Positions 44,251-55,518 of a DNA stretch of 64,000 nt are shown piece by piece. The DNA is taken from positions 124,001 through 188,000 of the forward strand of contig PHCJ01000001.1 in the NCBI GenBank assembly GCA_002842285.1. The letters run 5' to 3'. The position numbers were made by a program, and so were the translations under genes. Under the pieces are notes generated by a model. The model was not told the origin of the DNA. It was given only the letters and a program-made list of their open reading frames with translations, and did no database searches. Within the stretch, counting starts at the first letter, position 1; each line of letters begins with the position of its first letter. This DNA comes from Betaproteobacteria bacterium HGW-Betaproteobacteria-22. GTDB lineage: Bacteria > Pseudomonadota > Gammaproteobacteria > Burkholderiales > Methylophilaceae.

Positions 44251-45189
44251 TTATAACGCTTCTACACTATACTCCACAGACATGGTGTGCGTGCGGTTAG
44301 GTGAAATCACTACAGAGTTCTCGAGTGCGTTGGCTGTTTCAACGCAGATTGTTTTACGCCACTCTTCACTACTGCCCATGTCACCCATGGCATGCGCTTT
44401 CTCCGCACCCGGAGACCATACCACGGTAGTATCACTGCCCGACTTACCTACACGTATCACGCGGTTATAAACTGGGTCGTGCACCAGGCAATCTGAATTG
44501 TGATCCAGATAAACACGGTCAAATTCACCGTCAAATTTTAATACGTTATGTTCCACGTAACGCTTATATTCACGCAATTTGTCAGCGTAAATACAGTCTT
44601 GCAGGCCGGTGATACGCACATTACCAACATCGCTCACGTTTAAATAGGTGTGAAACGCTTCACCAATCAAAAATGGATGGTCCGCCTTGTTGGTAGTCGC
44701 GAGGTCAATTTTCAGGCGTTTGCCTATTGTTACCATCATGGTTAGCACATAAGAATAAGAAAGCTGGCGTTTTGCTTCTTGTGTTTCTATCATTTGCAGC
44801 ACAATGCGTGTGGCATCGGTGTCGGTTGAGTCAACATCCACTAGCTGCCATGGAATGACGCGTGCAAATCCGTGCGGGCATAAAGTGCTGTCTGTGGGAT
44901 GTGCGCCAAACCATGGCCAACAAATGGGCACGCCGCCTCGAATAGAGCGCCCCTGCACATAACGTGCATTTTCTGATAGCCAAAGCACGGGTTGTTTTTC
45001 ACATTTTGGCTGCCACTGCATGACATGCGCGCCTTGTAATGCAATTTTTGCAGTGGCGAGCGGGTTATCTACTTCAATATACTGCAGGCCATTTGTATCT
45101 TGAGTGATCTTGATGTGAGGATGCAATGTAGTACAGCCTTCTATGCCTTTTTTTCTGAAAAGATGATCTTCTAACGAGTCGAGTGTCAT
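44251..45189 (-). CDS. D-hexose-6-phosphate mutarotase (YeaD-like)
   Basis: A 312-residue aldose-1-epimerase-fold protein. ALQGAHVMQWQP, SIRGGVPICWPWFGAHP, HGFARVIPWQ and GEAFHTYLNVSDV correspond to the YeaD family, with the substrate-binding Arg and the catalytic His and Glu positions present. It interconverts alpha and beta glucose-6-phosphate. It is 31 bp downstream of ilvD on the same strand, perhaps co-transcribed. Confidence 0.85.
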   Translation of the reverse strand: MTLDSLEDHLFRKKGIEGCTTLHPHIKITQDTNGLQYIEVDNPLATAKIALQGAHVMQWQPKCEKQPVLWLSENARYVQGRSIRGGVPICWPWFGAHPTDSTLCPHGFARVIPWQLVDVDSTDTDATRIVLQMIETQEAKRQLSYSYVLTMMVTIGKRLKIDLATTNKADHPFLIGEAFHTYLNVSDVGNVRITGLQDCIYADKLREYKRYVEHNVLKFDGEFDRVYLDHNSDCLVHDPVYNRVIRVGKSGSDTTVVWSPGAEKAHAMGDMGSSEEWRKTICVETANALENSVVISPNRTHTMSVEYSVEAL

Positions 45190-45220
45190 AACTTACCTTA
45201 ATTTTCAAGCAATTCTGATG

Positions 45221-47077
45221 CTATTTATTTCTTTCAATCTGGGACACATCACGCACTGCACCACGTGCAGCACTGGTGCTCATGGCGGCATACGCACGCA
45301 AGGCCGGTGAAACCGCACGCTCACGATTAACCGGCTTCCAGGCATCTTTGCCTTTGTCTTCCATTATTGCACGGCGGTGCGACAACTCTTCATCAGACAC
45401 TGCCAAATGGATGATGCGGTTAGGAATGTCAATCTCGATAGTGTCATTTTCGTTTACCAATCCAATTGCACCGCCCTCCGCCGCTTCGGGTGAGGCATGG
45501 CCAATACTCAAGCCCGAGGTGCCTCCTGAAAAACGGCCATCTGTCAGCAAGGCGCACGCCTTACCTAGCCCTTTTGATTTCAGGTAAGAAGTCGGGTACA
45601 GCATCTCCTGCATCCCCGGGCCACCACGTGGGCCTTCGTAACGAATCACCACTACGTCACCCGCTACTATTTTATCGGCAAGAATCGCTTCCACTGCAGC
45701 ATCCTGGCTTTCAAATATACGTGCGCGGCCGGTGAATTTTAAAATGCTGTCATCCACCCCTGCAGTTTTCACGATACAGCCATCTAAAGCGATGTTACCG
45801 TACAGCACAGCCAAACCGCCATCCTGAGAATAGGCATGCGCTTTGTCGCGAATACACCCTTCAGCACGGTCATCATCCAGCGTCGGATACAGCATGCTCT
45901 GTGAAAATGCAATTGTGGTTGCAATGCCGCCCGGTGCGGCACGGTAGAATCGCTTCACATCCTCACTATCCGTGACTTTGATATCCCACTGATTTAATGC
46001 ATCGCCCAGTGTCGCACTGTGTACGGTGGGAGTGTCACGGTGAATCACGCCTGCACGGTCCAACTCACCCAAAATGCCCATCACGCCACCCGCGCGGTGC
46101 ACGTCTTCCATATGATATTTAGCCGTTGCCGGTGCCACTTTACTCACACAAGGTACTCTGCGTGAAATATGGTCAATGTCACTCATGGTGAAATCCAACC
46201 CTGCTTCATGTGCTGCTGCCAGCAAATGTAGCACCGTATTGGTTGAGCCTCCCATTGCCACATCCAGACTCATGGCATTTTCAAAAGCTTTGATATTAGC
46301 GATACTGCGCGGTAATACCGTGTAATCATCCTGCTCGTAGTGGCGTTTTGCCAGTTCAACAATCAAGCGACCGGCTTTCAGGAACAATTCCTTGCGTGCA
46401 GAATGCGTAGCCAAGGTTGAGCCGTTACCCGGCAAACTCAAACCCAGCGCCTCGGTCAGACAGTTCATCGAGTTGGCCGTAAACATGCCGGAACATGAAC
46501 CACAAGTTGGGCAGGCTGAGCGCTCAATGGCATCAGACTCTGCATCGCTCACATTGCTATCTGCTGCCGCTACCATCGCATCTACCAAATCCAGCTTGTG
46601 GGTATTCCCTTGCCAGTTCACTTTACCGGCTTCCATCGGGCCGCCTGAAACAAATACCACCGGGATATTCAGGCGCAGGGCTGCCATCAGCATACCGGGC
46701 GTGATTTTGTCGCAGTTTGAAATACAAACCAATGCATCAGCACAATGCGCATTCACCATGTACTCGACGCTATCGGCAATCAAATCGCGGCTGGGTAAAC
46801 TGTAAAGCATGCCGCCATGTCCCATGGCAATGCCGTCATCCACTGCAATCGTATTGAACTCCTTAGCCACGCCGCCTGCTTTTTCAATCTCGCGCGCGAC
46901 TAACTGCCCCATATCCTTCAAATGCACATGCCCTGGCACAAACTGCGTAAAAGAATTGGCCACGGCAATAATAGGTTTATCAAAATCGCCGTCTTTCATG
47001 CCGGTTGCACGCCATAATGCGCGCGCGCCCGCCATATTGCGGCCATGAGTAGTAGTACGTGAACGATAAGCTGGCAT
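45221..47077 (-). CDS. ilvD: Dihydroxy-acid dehydratase
   Basis: A 618-residue IlvD of the usual length. The cluster ligands are in [13 protein letters not shown] and [20 protein letters not shown]; the C-terminal [23 protein letters not shown] is diagnostic. It makes the 2-keto acid precursors of isoleucine and valine and carries an oxygen-sensitive Fe-S cluster. The start [14 protein letters not shown] fits the family. Confidence 0.95.
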   Translation of the reverse strand: MPAYRSRTTTHGRNMAGARALWRATGMKDGDFDKPIIAVANSFTQFVPGHVHLKDMGQLVAREIEKAGGVAKEFNTIAVDDGIAMGHGGMLYSLPSRDLIADSVEYMVNAHCADALVCISNCDKITPGMLMAALRLNIPVVFVSGGPMEAGKVNWQGNTHKLDLVDAMVAAADSNVSDAESDAIERSACPTCGSCSGMFTANSMNCLTEALGLSLPGNGSTLATHSARKELFLKAGRLIVELAKRHYEQDDYTVLPRSIANIKAFENAMSLDVAMGGSTNTVLHLLAAAHEAGLDFTMSDIDHISRRVPCVSKVAPATAKYHMEDVHRAGGVMGILGELDRAGVIHRDTPTVHSATLGDALNQWDIKVTDSEDVKRFYRAAPGGIATTIAFSQSMLYPTLDDDRAEGCIRDKAHAYSQDGGLAVLYGNIALDGCIVKTAGVDDSILKFTGRARIFESQDAAVEAILADKIVAGDVVVIRYEGPRGGPGMQEMLYPTSYLKSKGLGKACALLTDGRFSGGTSGLSIGHASPEAAEGGAIGLVNENDTIEIDIPNRIIHLAVSDEELSHRRAIMEDKGKDAWKPVNRERAVSPALRAYAAMSTSAARGAVRDVSQIERNK

Positions 47078-47498
47078 GATATAAATCCGTAAAAATTCTG
47101 TAGATAATTAATCAACAATTATAAAGTGTAATTTTAGACCAGCTAGCGCTAACTAGCCAAAGAAATGTGTGATTTAAAACTATTTTTGTACTGAATTTTG
47201 ACGAACCCATGCAAGGCCAGCTTGCGTAGCCTTGATGGCATGAAATGCAATCGAGGGCAGTTTGAGGATAGTTTAACCCCTTGATTCCGCGCCGCTTCAT
47301 CAAGGCTTGCATTATGTTAAACGGATTATTTGCAAGCAGCATCTAAAAAGGTAATGGAGTTGCCATATGGTATTGACTATAATAAGTACGCACTATGTTA
47401 TCAACCTAAGCAAATGATATGACAAGAAAATTAAAAATAACGCGCGCATTTACACGCCGTCATTGCGACTAGCACTTAATAGTTAGAGCACTTTACAT
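47078..47498. other. 421-bp intergenic region with no supported gene
   Basis: On the minus strand, a stretch ending at TAG 47180-47182 reads like a protein tail (AFHAIKATQAGLAWVRQ), but a stop lies about 30 codons upstream and there is no start; possibly a gene remnant. A 76-codon frame at 47112-47342 overlaps it in another frame and looks spurious. Confidence 0.35.
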
Positions 47499-47813
47499 AT
47501 GAACAGGCGAGATATTCTATTCATCGTATTGATTACAACTATTCCGCTTGGAGTTCTGGCTATTGCTCGATATCAAACAGTCCATATGACAGAGGATGCA
47601 ATTAACGCAAAACTAACCAACAGCCATGGGGCGAAATTCAAGAATATTCGCCGCACCACAACAGGCACAATATGTGGCGAGGTGAATGCAAAAAACAAAA
47701 ATGGCGAATATCAAGGTTTTCGATTTTTTTACGTCAGCAACTTGGCTGAAAAGCAAACCGTGTGGATTGATAATGATTCCGCTTATTTGGCCTACAAAGT
47801 CTGCAGCAGATGA
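47499..47813 (+). CDS. Small membrane-anchored hypothetical protein
   Basis: A 104-residue protein: an N-terminal membrane segment (DILFIVLITTIPLGVLAIA) then a soluble domain with ICGEVNAKNKNGEYQGFRFFYV, a motif I have seen in other small uncharacterised proteins, where the Cys-Gly-Glu-Val-Asn block is conserved. Function unknown. Single gene; the 285 bp that follow show nothing clear. Confidence 0.6.
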   Translation: MNRRDILFIVLITTIPLGVLAIARYQTVHMTEDAINAKLTNSHGAKFKNIRRTTTGTICGEVNAKNKNGEYQGFRFFYVSNLAEKQTVWIDNDSAYLAYKVCSR

Positions 47814-48098
47814 TACGACTGGTTCGAGTCAACTCATTTATTAGAAGGTCACACGCTGAGTTGCCCAGATCGCCAGACAAAACCAGTGCAGCATTCCCTC
47901 TATTGGGGCTGCTTTATGCTTGAAACTTTATCTGGGGCAGCAGCGGGTGAGCCCATTGATTTTTATAGCATTTCGTTAGGCTTGCAAAGAATTTTTTACA
48001 AACCTAAAAATCTTCTAAAATAACCCCGAGTTCTCCCCAATTTAATTGGTTAATCAAAGTATCAACACTATCACTTAATATGCACATCGGGAAAAAAT

Positions 48099-49934
48099 TT
48101 GCTGTTATCCACACAAAAATCTAAGCGTTGGCTCCAGCCCAGTAAAATCATCACGCTTTTCTTCATGCTGCTTGCCTGCCTGAATTTTTACCTTGGCAAT
48201 CCGCTCAAACCGTTAGACAGACTGAGTGGCGACCTGCTGGCCCGGATACACGCAAAGCACAGGCTGCCTCCCGAGAACATTGTGCTTGTCAATATCGACC
48301 AGGCAAGCCTGGACCACCCTACCATGCTTGAATTAGCGGGCAATTGGCCTTGGCCCCGCTTGATTCACGGTGAGTTACTGCATTATTTGGCGCAGTTGAA
48401 TCCACGCGCGGTTATCTTTGATATCACTTTTAGTGAAGCGGATGTTTTTCAACCGCGTAGCGATGAGGCATTTGCCGAGGCTATCCGCAGGAGCGCAGCC
48501 CCCGTTTACTTGCCTATGATTATTCCTGACGATGGCATGGGCAGCAGGTTAAGTGAGCTCCCTGCCATGATGGGGCTTAAACGAAACCAGCATGCAAACC
48601 CTGCCGCCACGCTGCCTATCATCGCACCCAAGGCTTTACCTCCAGACACATGGCGTACCGGACATATTAACTTTTATATGGATGAAGATGAGATTGGACG
48701 TCGTGCGGAATTATTCAGGGCTTATGCAGGATGGGAAATTCCCAGTCTGGCTGGCAGAGTTGCGCGAGATTTGAATGTTTCATTGCCTAATACGCCTCTG
48801 ATTACCTTGAACTGGTATGGTGCACCCTTTCGCCAACTGTCATATCACTCACTTTATCTGGCATCGTTATCTGACGAATCCACCATACAGCCTGATTTAA
48901 CCAATAAAATCGTGATTATAGGCTCCAGCGCATCGGGGCTGGTTGATTTCAGGCCTACTCCGCTCAGCACCAATACCCCAGGACAAGTGATACTTGCCAC
49001 CTCACTCGCCAACCTGATGCATCAAGATTGGCTTAACCAGGCAAGCCCTTATTGGTCGCTCATGCTGGCACTTGTGCTGATTATCGTGAGCGCGCTTGGC
49101 ACAAGAGCCAATGTACATCCTGTATTGGCGGGCGTGTTGGGAGTTGTTATTTCAGCGCTCATCATTATATTGAGTTACCTGCTGCTCGCTCGGCATATTC
49201 AATGGCACCCTTTTTCAGCATTGACCATTGGCTGGCTTGCGCACATCAGCCATGCGACAGAGTCTTTCCTGCAAGAGAAAAAGCGGCGTCTGCATGTTGT
49301 GCAAATGTTTAACCGGTTTTTAGACCCGCACGTGGTCCAGCAGCTGACACTGCATTCTGAAAACCATGCAATCGAGGCTAGCCACAGCCAGGAAATCACC
49401 ATTTTATTTTCAGATATTCGCGGGTTTACCTCTTTGTCAGAATCAAAACTGCCTGAAGAAATTGTGACTTTGCTAAATGATTATTTTAATAAGCAGGTTG
49501 AGGTGATTTTTGAACACGGTGGCACTTTGGATAAATTTATCGGCGATGCCATCATGGCATTCTGGGGTGCTCCGGTCAGGTCAAACCAGCACGCAGTGCA
49601 AGCTGTTTCAGCGGCATTGGCCATGGGCGAGCAGCTTGCCAGGTTTCAAAAAACATTGAATCATCCGTTTGAAATCGGTATTGGCATTCATACAGGCAGT
49701 GCTGTGGTGGGATTTATTGGTAGCAATCGCCGTCTGGACTATACTGCTATTGGTGACGCGGTCAATTTAGCAAGCCGGATTGAGGGGGAAACCAAAGGTG
49801 TTGCACAAATTTTAGTGTCAGAATCTACTAAACAGGCATGCGATGACGCATTCAGCTTTATTGATCATGGCGAATTTCATGTAAAGGGGCGCTTACAGCC
49901 CGTGCGCTTATTTGAACCTAGGAGCAAACAATGA
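48099..49934 (+). CDS. CHASE2-domain class III adenylate/guanylate cyclase
   Basis: A 611-residue membrane cyclase starting at TTG (CGGGAAA eight bases upstream; no ATG in frame nearby). After an N-terminal helix (IITLFFMLLACLNFYLG), residues 50-310 are a periplasmic CHASE2 domain (PENIVLVNIDQASL ... NWPWPRLIHGEL ... KIVIIGSSASGL). Three helices (320-390) lead to a class III catalytic domain with ITILFSDIRGFTSLSE and GDAIMAFWGAP (metal Asp residues) and YTAIGDAVNLASRIE (Asn and Arg). It should make cAMP or cGMP in response to a periplasmic signal. Its stop overlaps the next start (ATGA). Confidence 0.87.
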   Translation: MLLSTQKSKRWLQPSKIITLFFMLLACLNFYLGNPLKPLDRLSGDLLARIHAKHRLPPENIVLVNIDQASLDHPTMLELAGNWPWPRLIHGELLHYLAQLNPRAVIFDITFSEADVFQPRSDEAFAEAIRRSAAPVYLPMIIPDDGMGSRLSELPAMMGLKRNQHANPAATLPIIAPKALPPDTWRTGHINFYMDEDEIGRRAELFRAYAGWEIPSLAGRVARDLNVSLPNTPLITLNWYGAPFRQLSYHSLYLASLSDESTIQPDLTNKIVIIGSSASGLVDFRPTPLSTNTPGQVILATSLANLMHQDWLNQASPYWSLMLALVLIIVSALGTRANVHPVLAGVLGVVISALIIILSYLLLARHIQWHPFSALTIGWLAHISHATESFLQEKKRRLHVVQMFNRFLDPHVVQQLTLHSENHAIEASHSQEITILFSDIRGFTSLSESKLPEEIVTLLNDYFNKQVEVIFEHGGTLDKFIGDAIMAFWGAPVRSNQHAVQAVSAALAMGEQLARFQKTLNHPFEIGIGIHTGSAVVGFIGSNRRLDYTAIGDAVNLASRIEGETKGVAQILVSESTKQACDDAFSFIDHGEFHVKGRLQPVRLFEPRSKQ

Positions 49935-50413
49935 GAGCAGTTTTCATATTTTTCACACTGGCTGCATTGTATGGCAATGCCTCGGCTGAGCAGGCTACGG
50001 CCATTCGTTCTAGCAGTGTATTAACTAAACCTGCATTAACGGCACCTGCAGTTGCCAAGCTGGCTGAAGGCAGCTTGATTGAGGTCATCTCGCATCAGGG
50101 TGGCTGGTCTAAAATAAAAACTGCCAACGGCAAAACAGGGTATGTGAGGTTGCTGAATCTACGCCCGATACAAAATGCAAATAAATCAGACAAACTCAGT
50201 CAGCTTGGCAATGTTATCCGCACAGGGAGTACAGGTGCGGTTGCCACAACGGGGGTTAAAGGCATCACTAAAGAAGACCTCGCCAACGCCGCCCCCAATG
50301 TACACGAGGTCGCTAAAATGGAGCGCTATGCAAGCAGTGCGGATGAAGCCATAACCGTGGCCAAGTCAGTAAAATTAACTGCACAGCCTGTTGTTTACAT
50401 GGAGGCAAAATAA
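49931..50413 (+). CDS. SH3-domain periplasmic protein
   Basis: A 160-residue exported protein: signal peptide (to about NASA), then a bacterial SH3 domain (IRSSSVLTKPALTAPAVAKLAEGSLIEVISHQGGWSKIKTANGKTGYVRLLNLRP) and a disordered tail with KGITKEDLANAAP. Such domains bind peptidoglycan or ligands. Translationally coupled to the cyclase before it and the protease after it (TAATG). Confidence 0.75.
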   Translation: MRAVFIFFTLAALYGNASAEQATAIRSSSVLTKPALTAPAVAKLAEGSLIEVISHQGGWSKIKTANGKTGYVRLLNLRPIQNANKSDKLSQLGNVIRTGSTGAVATTGVKGITKEDLANAAPNVHEVAKMERYASSADEAITVAKSVKLTAQPVVYMEAK

Positions 50414-51342
50414 TGAACTATCGTCGCAATATATTGAGCCTGCTGCTCACTTGCCTGGCCTTACAGATGACAAGTTGTGTCACAACAGGCAGCAACCAAG
50501 CCTTAAACAAAACCATCGATCAAATGATACCTGAAGGTGGTCATAAACAGGCATTAAAAGGCGCGCTTGAAGCTACCCGTGACTGGACACCTGAAGAAGA
50601 ACACCAGCTTGGACAGGATATGTCGGCAATATTGCTTGGGGCCAGCCCACTTGTTGCCAACAGTGAAGCGCAGCAATATGTGAATCATGTCGGCATGTGG
50701 CTTGCGCTGCAAACCGAGCAGCCGCAAATCCCCTGGCGTTTTGGAATTATCGATACACCCAACATCAATGCATTTGCAGCACCCGGAGGCTATATTTTTA
50801 TTACGCGCGGGCTTTTTCTAAACCTATCCAGCGAGGCCGAGCTAGCCGGGGTTTTAGGACACGAAATTAGCCATGTACTCAAAAAACATCACATACAAGT
50901 GATAAAAAAACGTGGTGCCGGCGATGTAGTCTTTGGCCTGCTTAAAGCCAAAGCGGAGAAGTCTGCGCAAGTGGATATGACCGCTATTAACAACCTCACC
51001 CGCAATTTATATAGTGCAGGGCTGGATAAAGCCGATGAATACGAGGCAGACCGGATGGGCGTAGTGCTCGCAGCACGTGCAGGTTACTCTGCATTTGGTT
51101 TGCCTGCGGTCCTGCAAATGTATGCCGCCGCGCCGCAGGATGCTTCATTTACATTACTGTTTGCAACGCACCCTGCCCCTAACGACAGATTAAATGCACT
51201 CGACCAACTCATGAGCGATCGTTTCAATGACCTGAATGCAGGATTGACCAAGTTCACAAGGTTGGAAACAATGCAAAGAAAGCTAAGTTATCAGGCGCCA
51301 CAAAAACCAACTAAAAATAGCGGCAGTAAAACCAAGAAATAA
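50413..51342 (+). CDS. M48-family metalloprotease lipoprotein
   Basis: A 309-residue lipoprotein: lipobox LQMTSC (Cys near residue 22). The M48 domain has FAAPGGYIFITRGLF, the zinc motif LGHEISHVLKKH and the third ligand region DEYEADRMGVVLAARAG; TLLFATHPAPNDRL follows. It resembles the BepA/LoiP group of envelope-quality proteases. Together with the CHASE2 cyclase and SH3 protein it forms a three-gene overlapping operon. Confidence 0.87.
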   Translation: MNYRRNILSLLLTCLALQMTSCVTTGSNQALNKTIDQMIPEGGHKQALKGALEATRDWTPEEEHQLGQDMSAILLGASPLVANSEAQQYVNHVGMWLALQTEQPQIPWRFGIIDTPNINAFAAPGGYIFITRGLFLNLSSEAELAGVLGHEISHVLKKHHIQVIKKRGAGDVVFGLLKAKAEKSAQVDMTAINNLTRNLYSAGLDKADEYEADRMGVVLAARAGYSAFGLPAVLQMYAAAPQDASFTLLFATHPAPNDRLNALDQLMSDRFNDLNAGLTKFTRLETMQRKLSYQAPQKPTKNSGSKTKK

Positions 51343-51411
51343 CATACACCTAAAAAAATAAGATTTAAGGTGTGTAGCTTAGTGAACTTACACTCATAGG
51401 GGAAAATTGCA

Positions 51412-51942
51412 ATGAAAAGAAAAGATATCGTTCCCACCAGCCATGAGCGGCTCATGCGTGAACATGACTTTATCGTCTCGAAAACTGATCTTAAAGGCCG
51501 CATCACCTACGGCAACGAAATTTTCATTGAGTTTTCAGGCTATAGCGAGGAGGAGTTAATCGGCACCCAGCACAATATTATTCGCCACCCAGATATGCCA
51601 CGCGCGGTGTTTCAATTATTATGGAATTACCTCAACCAGGACAAAGAAATATTCGCATTCGTTAAAAACATGTCTAAGGATGGTGGCTTTTACTGGGTAT
51701 TTACCCAAGTGTCACCGATGAGAGATAAAAACAATCATAAAATCGGATATTCTTCTGTGCGGCGCATGCCTAACCCTAAAGCGATTCCCATCGTGACAGA
51801 TCTTTATCGCGCCATGCTGGAGGCTGAAAGTAAAGCAGGCCCTAAAGACGCCATTGCCACTTCCACGGCAATTTTGGTAAGCGTATTGCAAGAGAAGGGA
51901 TTAAGCTATGAGGAGCTCATCAATGTTTTACAATCTCTTTAG
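51412..51942 (+). CDS. PAS-domain protein, Aer-like
   Basis: A 176-residue soluble protein. Residues 15-125 are a PAS domain of the Aer energy-taxis type: LRG-like [37 protein letters not shown] and [20 protein letters not shown] closely follow Aer, where the fold holds FAD. It lacks membrane and signalling parts and its end overlaps the start of a chemoreceptor. The two probably work together as a split redox sensor. Confidence 0.83.
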   Translation: MKRKDIVPTSHERLMREHDFIVSKTDLKGRITYGNEIFIEFSGYSEEELIGTQHNIIRHPDMPRAVFQLLWNYLNQDKEIFAFVKNMSKDGGFYWVFTQVSPMRDKNNHKIGYSSVRRMPNPKAIPIVTDLYRAMLEAESKAGPKDAIATSTAILVSVLQEKGLSYEELINVLQSL

Positions 51943-54088
51943 GCATTGCCAACCCTACGCATCCATTGCGGCAGGCGCACTCTGGTCGGCATGCCTTGTT
52001 TATATCTGGCTGAATGTCACATCAGGTCATTTATGGGTGCCCATTGTTTTAACCCTGGCTTCTATGATCGTCGCTATCATATGGCTTCGCGCACGTGCTG
52101 AAGAAAAAAAACTGTTTCAGCGCATTCTCAATGCCAGCGAGTCCTGGCAGCAAGGGGCACTAGGCGAACGCATCATCCACATTGGCGGCAATCAGCACCC
52201 TATGCAGCAGCTTGCCTGGCATCTCAACAACCTGATGGATCAGGTTGAAACCATGCAAGTGGATATTTATTACTCTACAAAATCTGTTGCTGAAGGTGAT
52301 TTTTCTAGAAAAGGCTACCCGCAAGGCCTGCATGGCGAATTTGCAAGCGCGCTGAATTTGTTTAATGATGTCGCTGCAACACTCTCACTCACAACCTCAA
52401 CCATCACCTCTTTAATGCAGGCCATTGCAGATGGCGACTTTAATAAAACCGTGAGTGTCGACATTAAAGGCAGCTACAAACATACGATAGAAAGCGCAAT
52501 ACACGCAATGAGTACCATGCAGGTGATGCTGGGTGATATTGGCCGGGTCATGGGGAGTGTGGCGCAAGGCAAAATAGATGATCGTGTACAGGCAGAGGGG
52601 CGCGGCAGCCTCAATCAATTAAAAACTGACATCAACCTCTCATTAGACGCACTTAATAGCCTTCACGACATTGCGCATATATCCAGCGCTTTGGCAAAAG
52701 GCGACCTAACACAATCTATCGACAAAACCTACCCAGGCACATTTGGTGAGATGATCAGCGGGATGAACAATACCGTCAAAACCCTAAACAGCATTGTAGG
52801 TGAAATACATGACCTAGTTGAAGCTGCCGCAAATCATGGTGACTTTAGCAAACGTATCAAACTTGATAACAAACAGGGCTTTGCTAAAACCATAGGCGAG
52901 TCGCTCAACCAGCTGTCTGGCACAACAGAATCTGCGCTGCTGGATATCACCCGTGTGGCGCAGGCACTTGCTGCCGGGAATTTTAACCACACAATCACCA
53001 GCACCTATCATGGCACGCTAGGTGAAACCAAAAACGCCATTAACTCGTTAGCGGACACCACTGCTACCAGCCTGAATGACGTATTGCGGGCTGCCAGTGC
53101 ACTGGCCAACGGTGATCTCACACAAAGTATTACCGCACATTACCCTGGTGCATTTGGCCAAACCAGCGCAGGCTTTAACAGCACCATCGACACCCTCAAA
53201 AGGCTGGTCACCGAGATCAAAATTGCAACTGAGTCTATCACGACCGACACCAAGCAAATTGCTGAAGGCAATGTAGATTTATCGCGCCGCACCGAAGATC
53301 AGGCTTCCAGTCTGGAACGCACCGCCTCAAGTATGGATGAATTATCTTCTACCGTAAAACAAAATGCAGATAATGCAAAGCAGGCTAACCAGTTGGCCTT
53401 TGCTGCATCTGATGTGGCAACAAAGGGCGGACAGGCAGTTAATGCCGTAGTGGCAACCATGAGTGCGATTAACGATAGCGCCAAAAAAATTGAAGACATT
53501 ATTACCGTGATTGACAGCATTGCTTTCCAAACCAATATCCTTGCTCTGAATGCCGCAGTAGAAGCAGCACGCGCTGGCGAGCAAGGCCGTGGTTTTGCGG
53601 TAGTGGCAGGTGAAGTGCGCAATCTGGCTCAACGCTCAGCCACCGCAGCCAAAGAAATCAAGGCGCTCATTACAGATTCTGTCAACAAAACCACCGAAGG
53701 CACATTACAAGTTGAAAATGCGGGCGATACCATGCAGGAAATTGTCACCTCAGTAAAGCGCGTCTCAGACATCATCGGTGAAATAGCCGCCGCCTCACAA
53801 GAGCAAAGCATAGGCATTGCGCAGGTGAATGATGCCATCATGAAGATGGATGAGGTCACCCAGCAGAACACCGCGCTGGTAGAGCAGGCTGCTGCTGCGG
53901 CCGAATCCATGCTGGAGCAGGCAGATGAGTTGGCCAATGCTGTCAGCATGTTTCAAATAGAAGATGCCTGCGTGCCAAGCACCAAACGGACTATGCCTCA
54001 TGATGCACGTGGCACGCCCAAAACCGTCAACCAACACATTCAAATCAAAAAAGTAGCGGCGGCTGACAGCGACTGGGAGGAATTTTAA
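51923..54088 (+). CDS. Methyl-accepting chemotaxis protein with a poly-HAMP array
   Basis: A 721-residue receptor from ATG 51923 (GAGGAG seven bases upstream; an ATG at 51908 is five codons earlier). Two close N-terminal helices ([36 protein letters not shown]) have almost no periplasmic loop. Then come about five HAMP-like repeats with the recurring theme ALA-x-GDLTQSI...YPGxFGE, and a signalling domain with the hairpin tip [29 protein letters not shown]. The last residues DWEEF match the CheR/CheB-tethering pentapeptide (xWxxF). It overlaps the PAS gene by 20 bp, so sensing probably comes from that partner. Confidence 0.88.
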   Translation: MFYNLFRHCQPYASIAAGALWSACLVYIWLNVTSGHLWVPIVLTLASMIVAIIWLRARAEEKKLFQRILNASESWQQGALGERIIHIGGNQHPMQQLAWHLNNLMDQVETMQVDIYYSTKSVAEGDFSRKGYPQGLHGEFASALNLFNDVAATLSLTTSTITSLMQAIADGDFNKTVSVDIKGSYKHTIESAIHAMSTMQVMLGDIGRVMGSVAQGKIDDRVQAEGRGSLNQLKTDINLSLDALNSLHDIAHISSALAKGDLTQSIDKTYPGTFGEMISGMNNTVKTLNSIVGEIHDLVEAAANHGDFSKRIKLDNKQGFAKTIGESLNQLSGTTESALLDITRVAQALAAGNFNHTITSTYHGTLGETKNAINSLADTTATSLNDVLRAASALANGDLTQSITAHYPGAFGQTSAGFNSTIDTLKRLVTEIKIATESITTDTKQIAEGNVDLSRRTEDQASSLERTASSMDELSSTVKQNADNAKQANQLAFAASDVATKGGQAVNAVVATMSAINDSAKKIEDIITVIDSIAFQTNILALNAAVEAARAGEQGRGFAVVAGEVRNLAQRSATAAKEIKALITDSVNKTTEGTLQVENAGDTMQEIVTSVKRVSDIIGEIAAASQEQSIGIAQVNDAIMKMDEVTQQNTALVEQAAAAAESMLEQADELANAVSMFQIEDACVPSTKRTMPHDARGTPKTVNQHIQIKKVAAADSDWEEF

Positions 54089-54201
54089 TCTATCTAATGG
54101 CCATATTTCAGCTTTTTAAAGCTAACCGTTAAATCTGCGCATACCCATAACATATAAGGTAAAATCTTGACTTACTTTACTTTAAGTTTCCGAGTGCGCA
54201 T

Positions 54202-54984
54202 ATGTTGATACATCCACAGTTTGACCCGATTGCGATCCACATTGGGAATTTTGGCATCCATTGGTATGGATTGATGTATTTGCTGGGGTTTCTGGCATTT
54301 TTGGCATTGGGTCACTATCAAGTCAATCATCGCAAATGGCATGGCTGGACTCACGCCATGCTGGATGACGCATTATTCTATGGTGCACTGGGCGTGATTA
54401 TTGGTGGCCGGCTAGGCTATGTATTGTTTTACCAGCCTGATTATTTCTTAACACACCCAAGCGAAATCATTGCAGTATGGCAAGGCGGCATGAGCTTTCA
54501 TGGTGGCTTTTTAGGCGTACTGGCAGCCATGTGGCTGTTTGCCAGAAAATACCGCCTGGCATGGCTTGGCATCATGGATTTTATTGCACCCTTGGTACCT
54601 ATTGGCTTGGGTGCTGGTCGCATGGGTAATTTCATTAACGCCGAGCTGTGGGGACGGGTTACCCATTCATCATTTGGGATGATATTCCCGCAGGTAGACA
54701 ATACCCTTCGTCACCCATCCCAGCTTTATCAATTCGCACTAGAAGGGGTCGTGTTATTTCTAATCCTCTGGATTTATGCGGCCAAACCCCGTGCTACTGG
54801 CAGCATTTCGGCATTGTTTCTTATTGGTTATGGTAGCTTTAGATTCCTGGTCGAATACACCAGAGAACCTGATAGTTACTTAGGCTTACTTTCACTTGGG
54901 CTCAGTATGGGGCAGTGGCTAAGCCTGCCGATGATTATCATCGGCGGCCTGATGCTGGCAATTATTAAAAAACAACAATCATGA
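54202..54984 (+). CDS. lgt: Prolipoprotein diacylglyceryl transferase
   Basis: A 260-residue polytopic membrane enzyme. [32 protein letters not shown] and the signature [16 protein letters not shown] with the essential Arg and Asn are present. It moves diacylglycerol from phosphatidylglycerol to the lipobox Cys of prelipoproteins. Usual length; single gene. Confidence 0.94.
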   Translation: MLIHPQFDPIAIHIGNFGIHWYGLMYLLGFLAFLALGHYQVNHRKWHGWTHAMLDDALFYGALGVIIGGRLGYVLFYQPDYFLTHPSEIIAVWQGGMSFHGGFLGVLAAMWLFARKYRLAWLGIMDFIAPLVPIGLGAGRMGNFINAELWGRVTHSSFGMIFPQVDNTLRHPSQLYQFALEGVVLFLILWIYAAKPRATGSISALFLIGYGSFRFLVEYTREPDSYLGLLSLGLSMGQWLSLPMIIIGGLMLAIIKKQQS

Positions 54985-55185
54985 TGATTAATTGTCAGCG
55001 TTTTTTGACTAACAGTTTAATTTAGCCATAAGCACTGGCGCTTATCATAATTGCTTAAATATTAAACTTATTAAATTCAATAAGTTAACAACGGTTTTTT
55101 ATAGAAAAAATTAAAAACAAAGTTTGGCACGTACTTTGCATATGTTCTGTTAACAATAGCTTAACAATGCAAGTGGAGGTGTCAA

Positions 55186-55428
55186 ATGTTAAAAAATCTT
55201 CTTGAGTCAATATTTTTTAAAAAAACCAAGGCAGTTGTGCCTGAAACGCCAAAGTTCAAAATTACTGAAAACAAGCCGGTAAAGTCCGACTTTGAAGTGA
55301 CTGAGCTAAGCTATGAAGAATACGTGAAGTTTGCCAGCTCTGAGCGCAGACACACCGCACATTCAGTGGTTTATGACCGCAGAAAGCCGACCGGCGCGCA
55401 CCAAGCCAATCAGCATTCTCACGCCTAA
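55186..55428 (+). CDS. Short hypothetical protein
   Basis: An 80-residue protein with a good ribosome site (GGAGGTG). It begins MLKNLLESIFFKK and contains FEVTELSYEEYVKFASSERR; the tail is His-rich (GAHQANQHSHA). No known family. Its stop lies within the hairpin at 55424-55452. Confidence 0.6.
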   Translation: MLKNLLESIFFKKTKAVVPETPKFKITENKPVKSDFEVTELSYEEYVKFASSERRHTAHSVVYDRRKPTGAHQANQHSHA

Positions 55429-55452
55429 TTGGTGCCCCTGGCACCAATTAGG
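55424..55452. terminator. Hairpin between convergent genes (probable terminator)
   Basis: CCTAATTGGTGCC and GGCACCAATTAGG pair perfectly over 13 bp around CCT. There is no T tract, so termination strength is uncertain; the position between convergent genes supports the role. Confidence 0.6.
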
Positions 55453-55518
55453 TGACAGGGATCTGCTTTAAGAAACGTGCCCATAGCAGCAATTGCACAC
55501 TTTAGCCTTAACACAAGC

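Noticed and set aside
47112..47342. 76-codon frame on the minus strand
   Set aside because: No ribosome site or family, and another frame over the same bases looks more protein-like.
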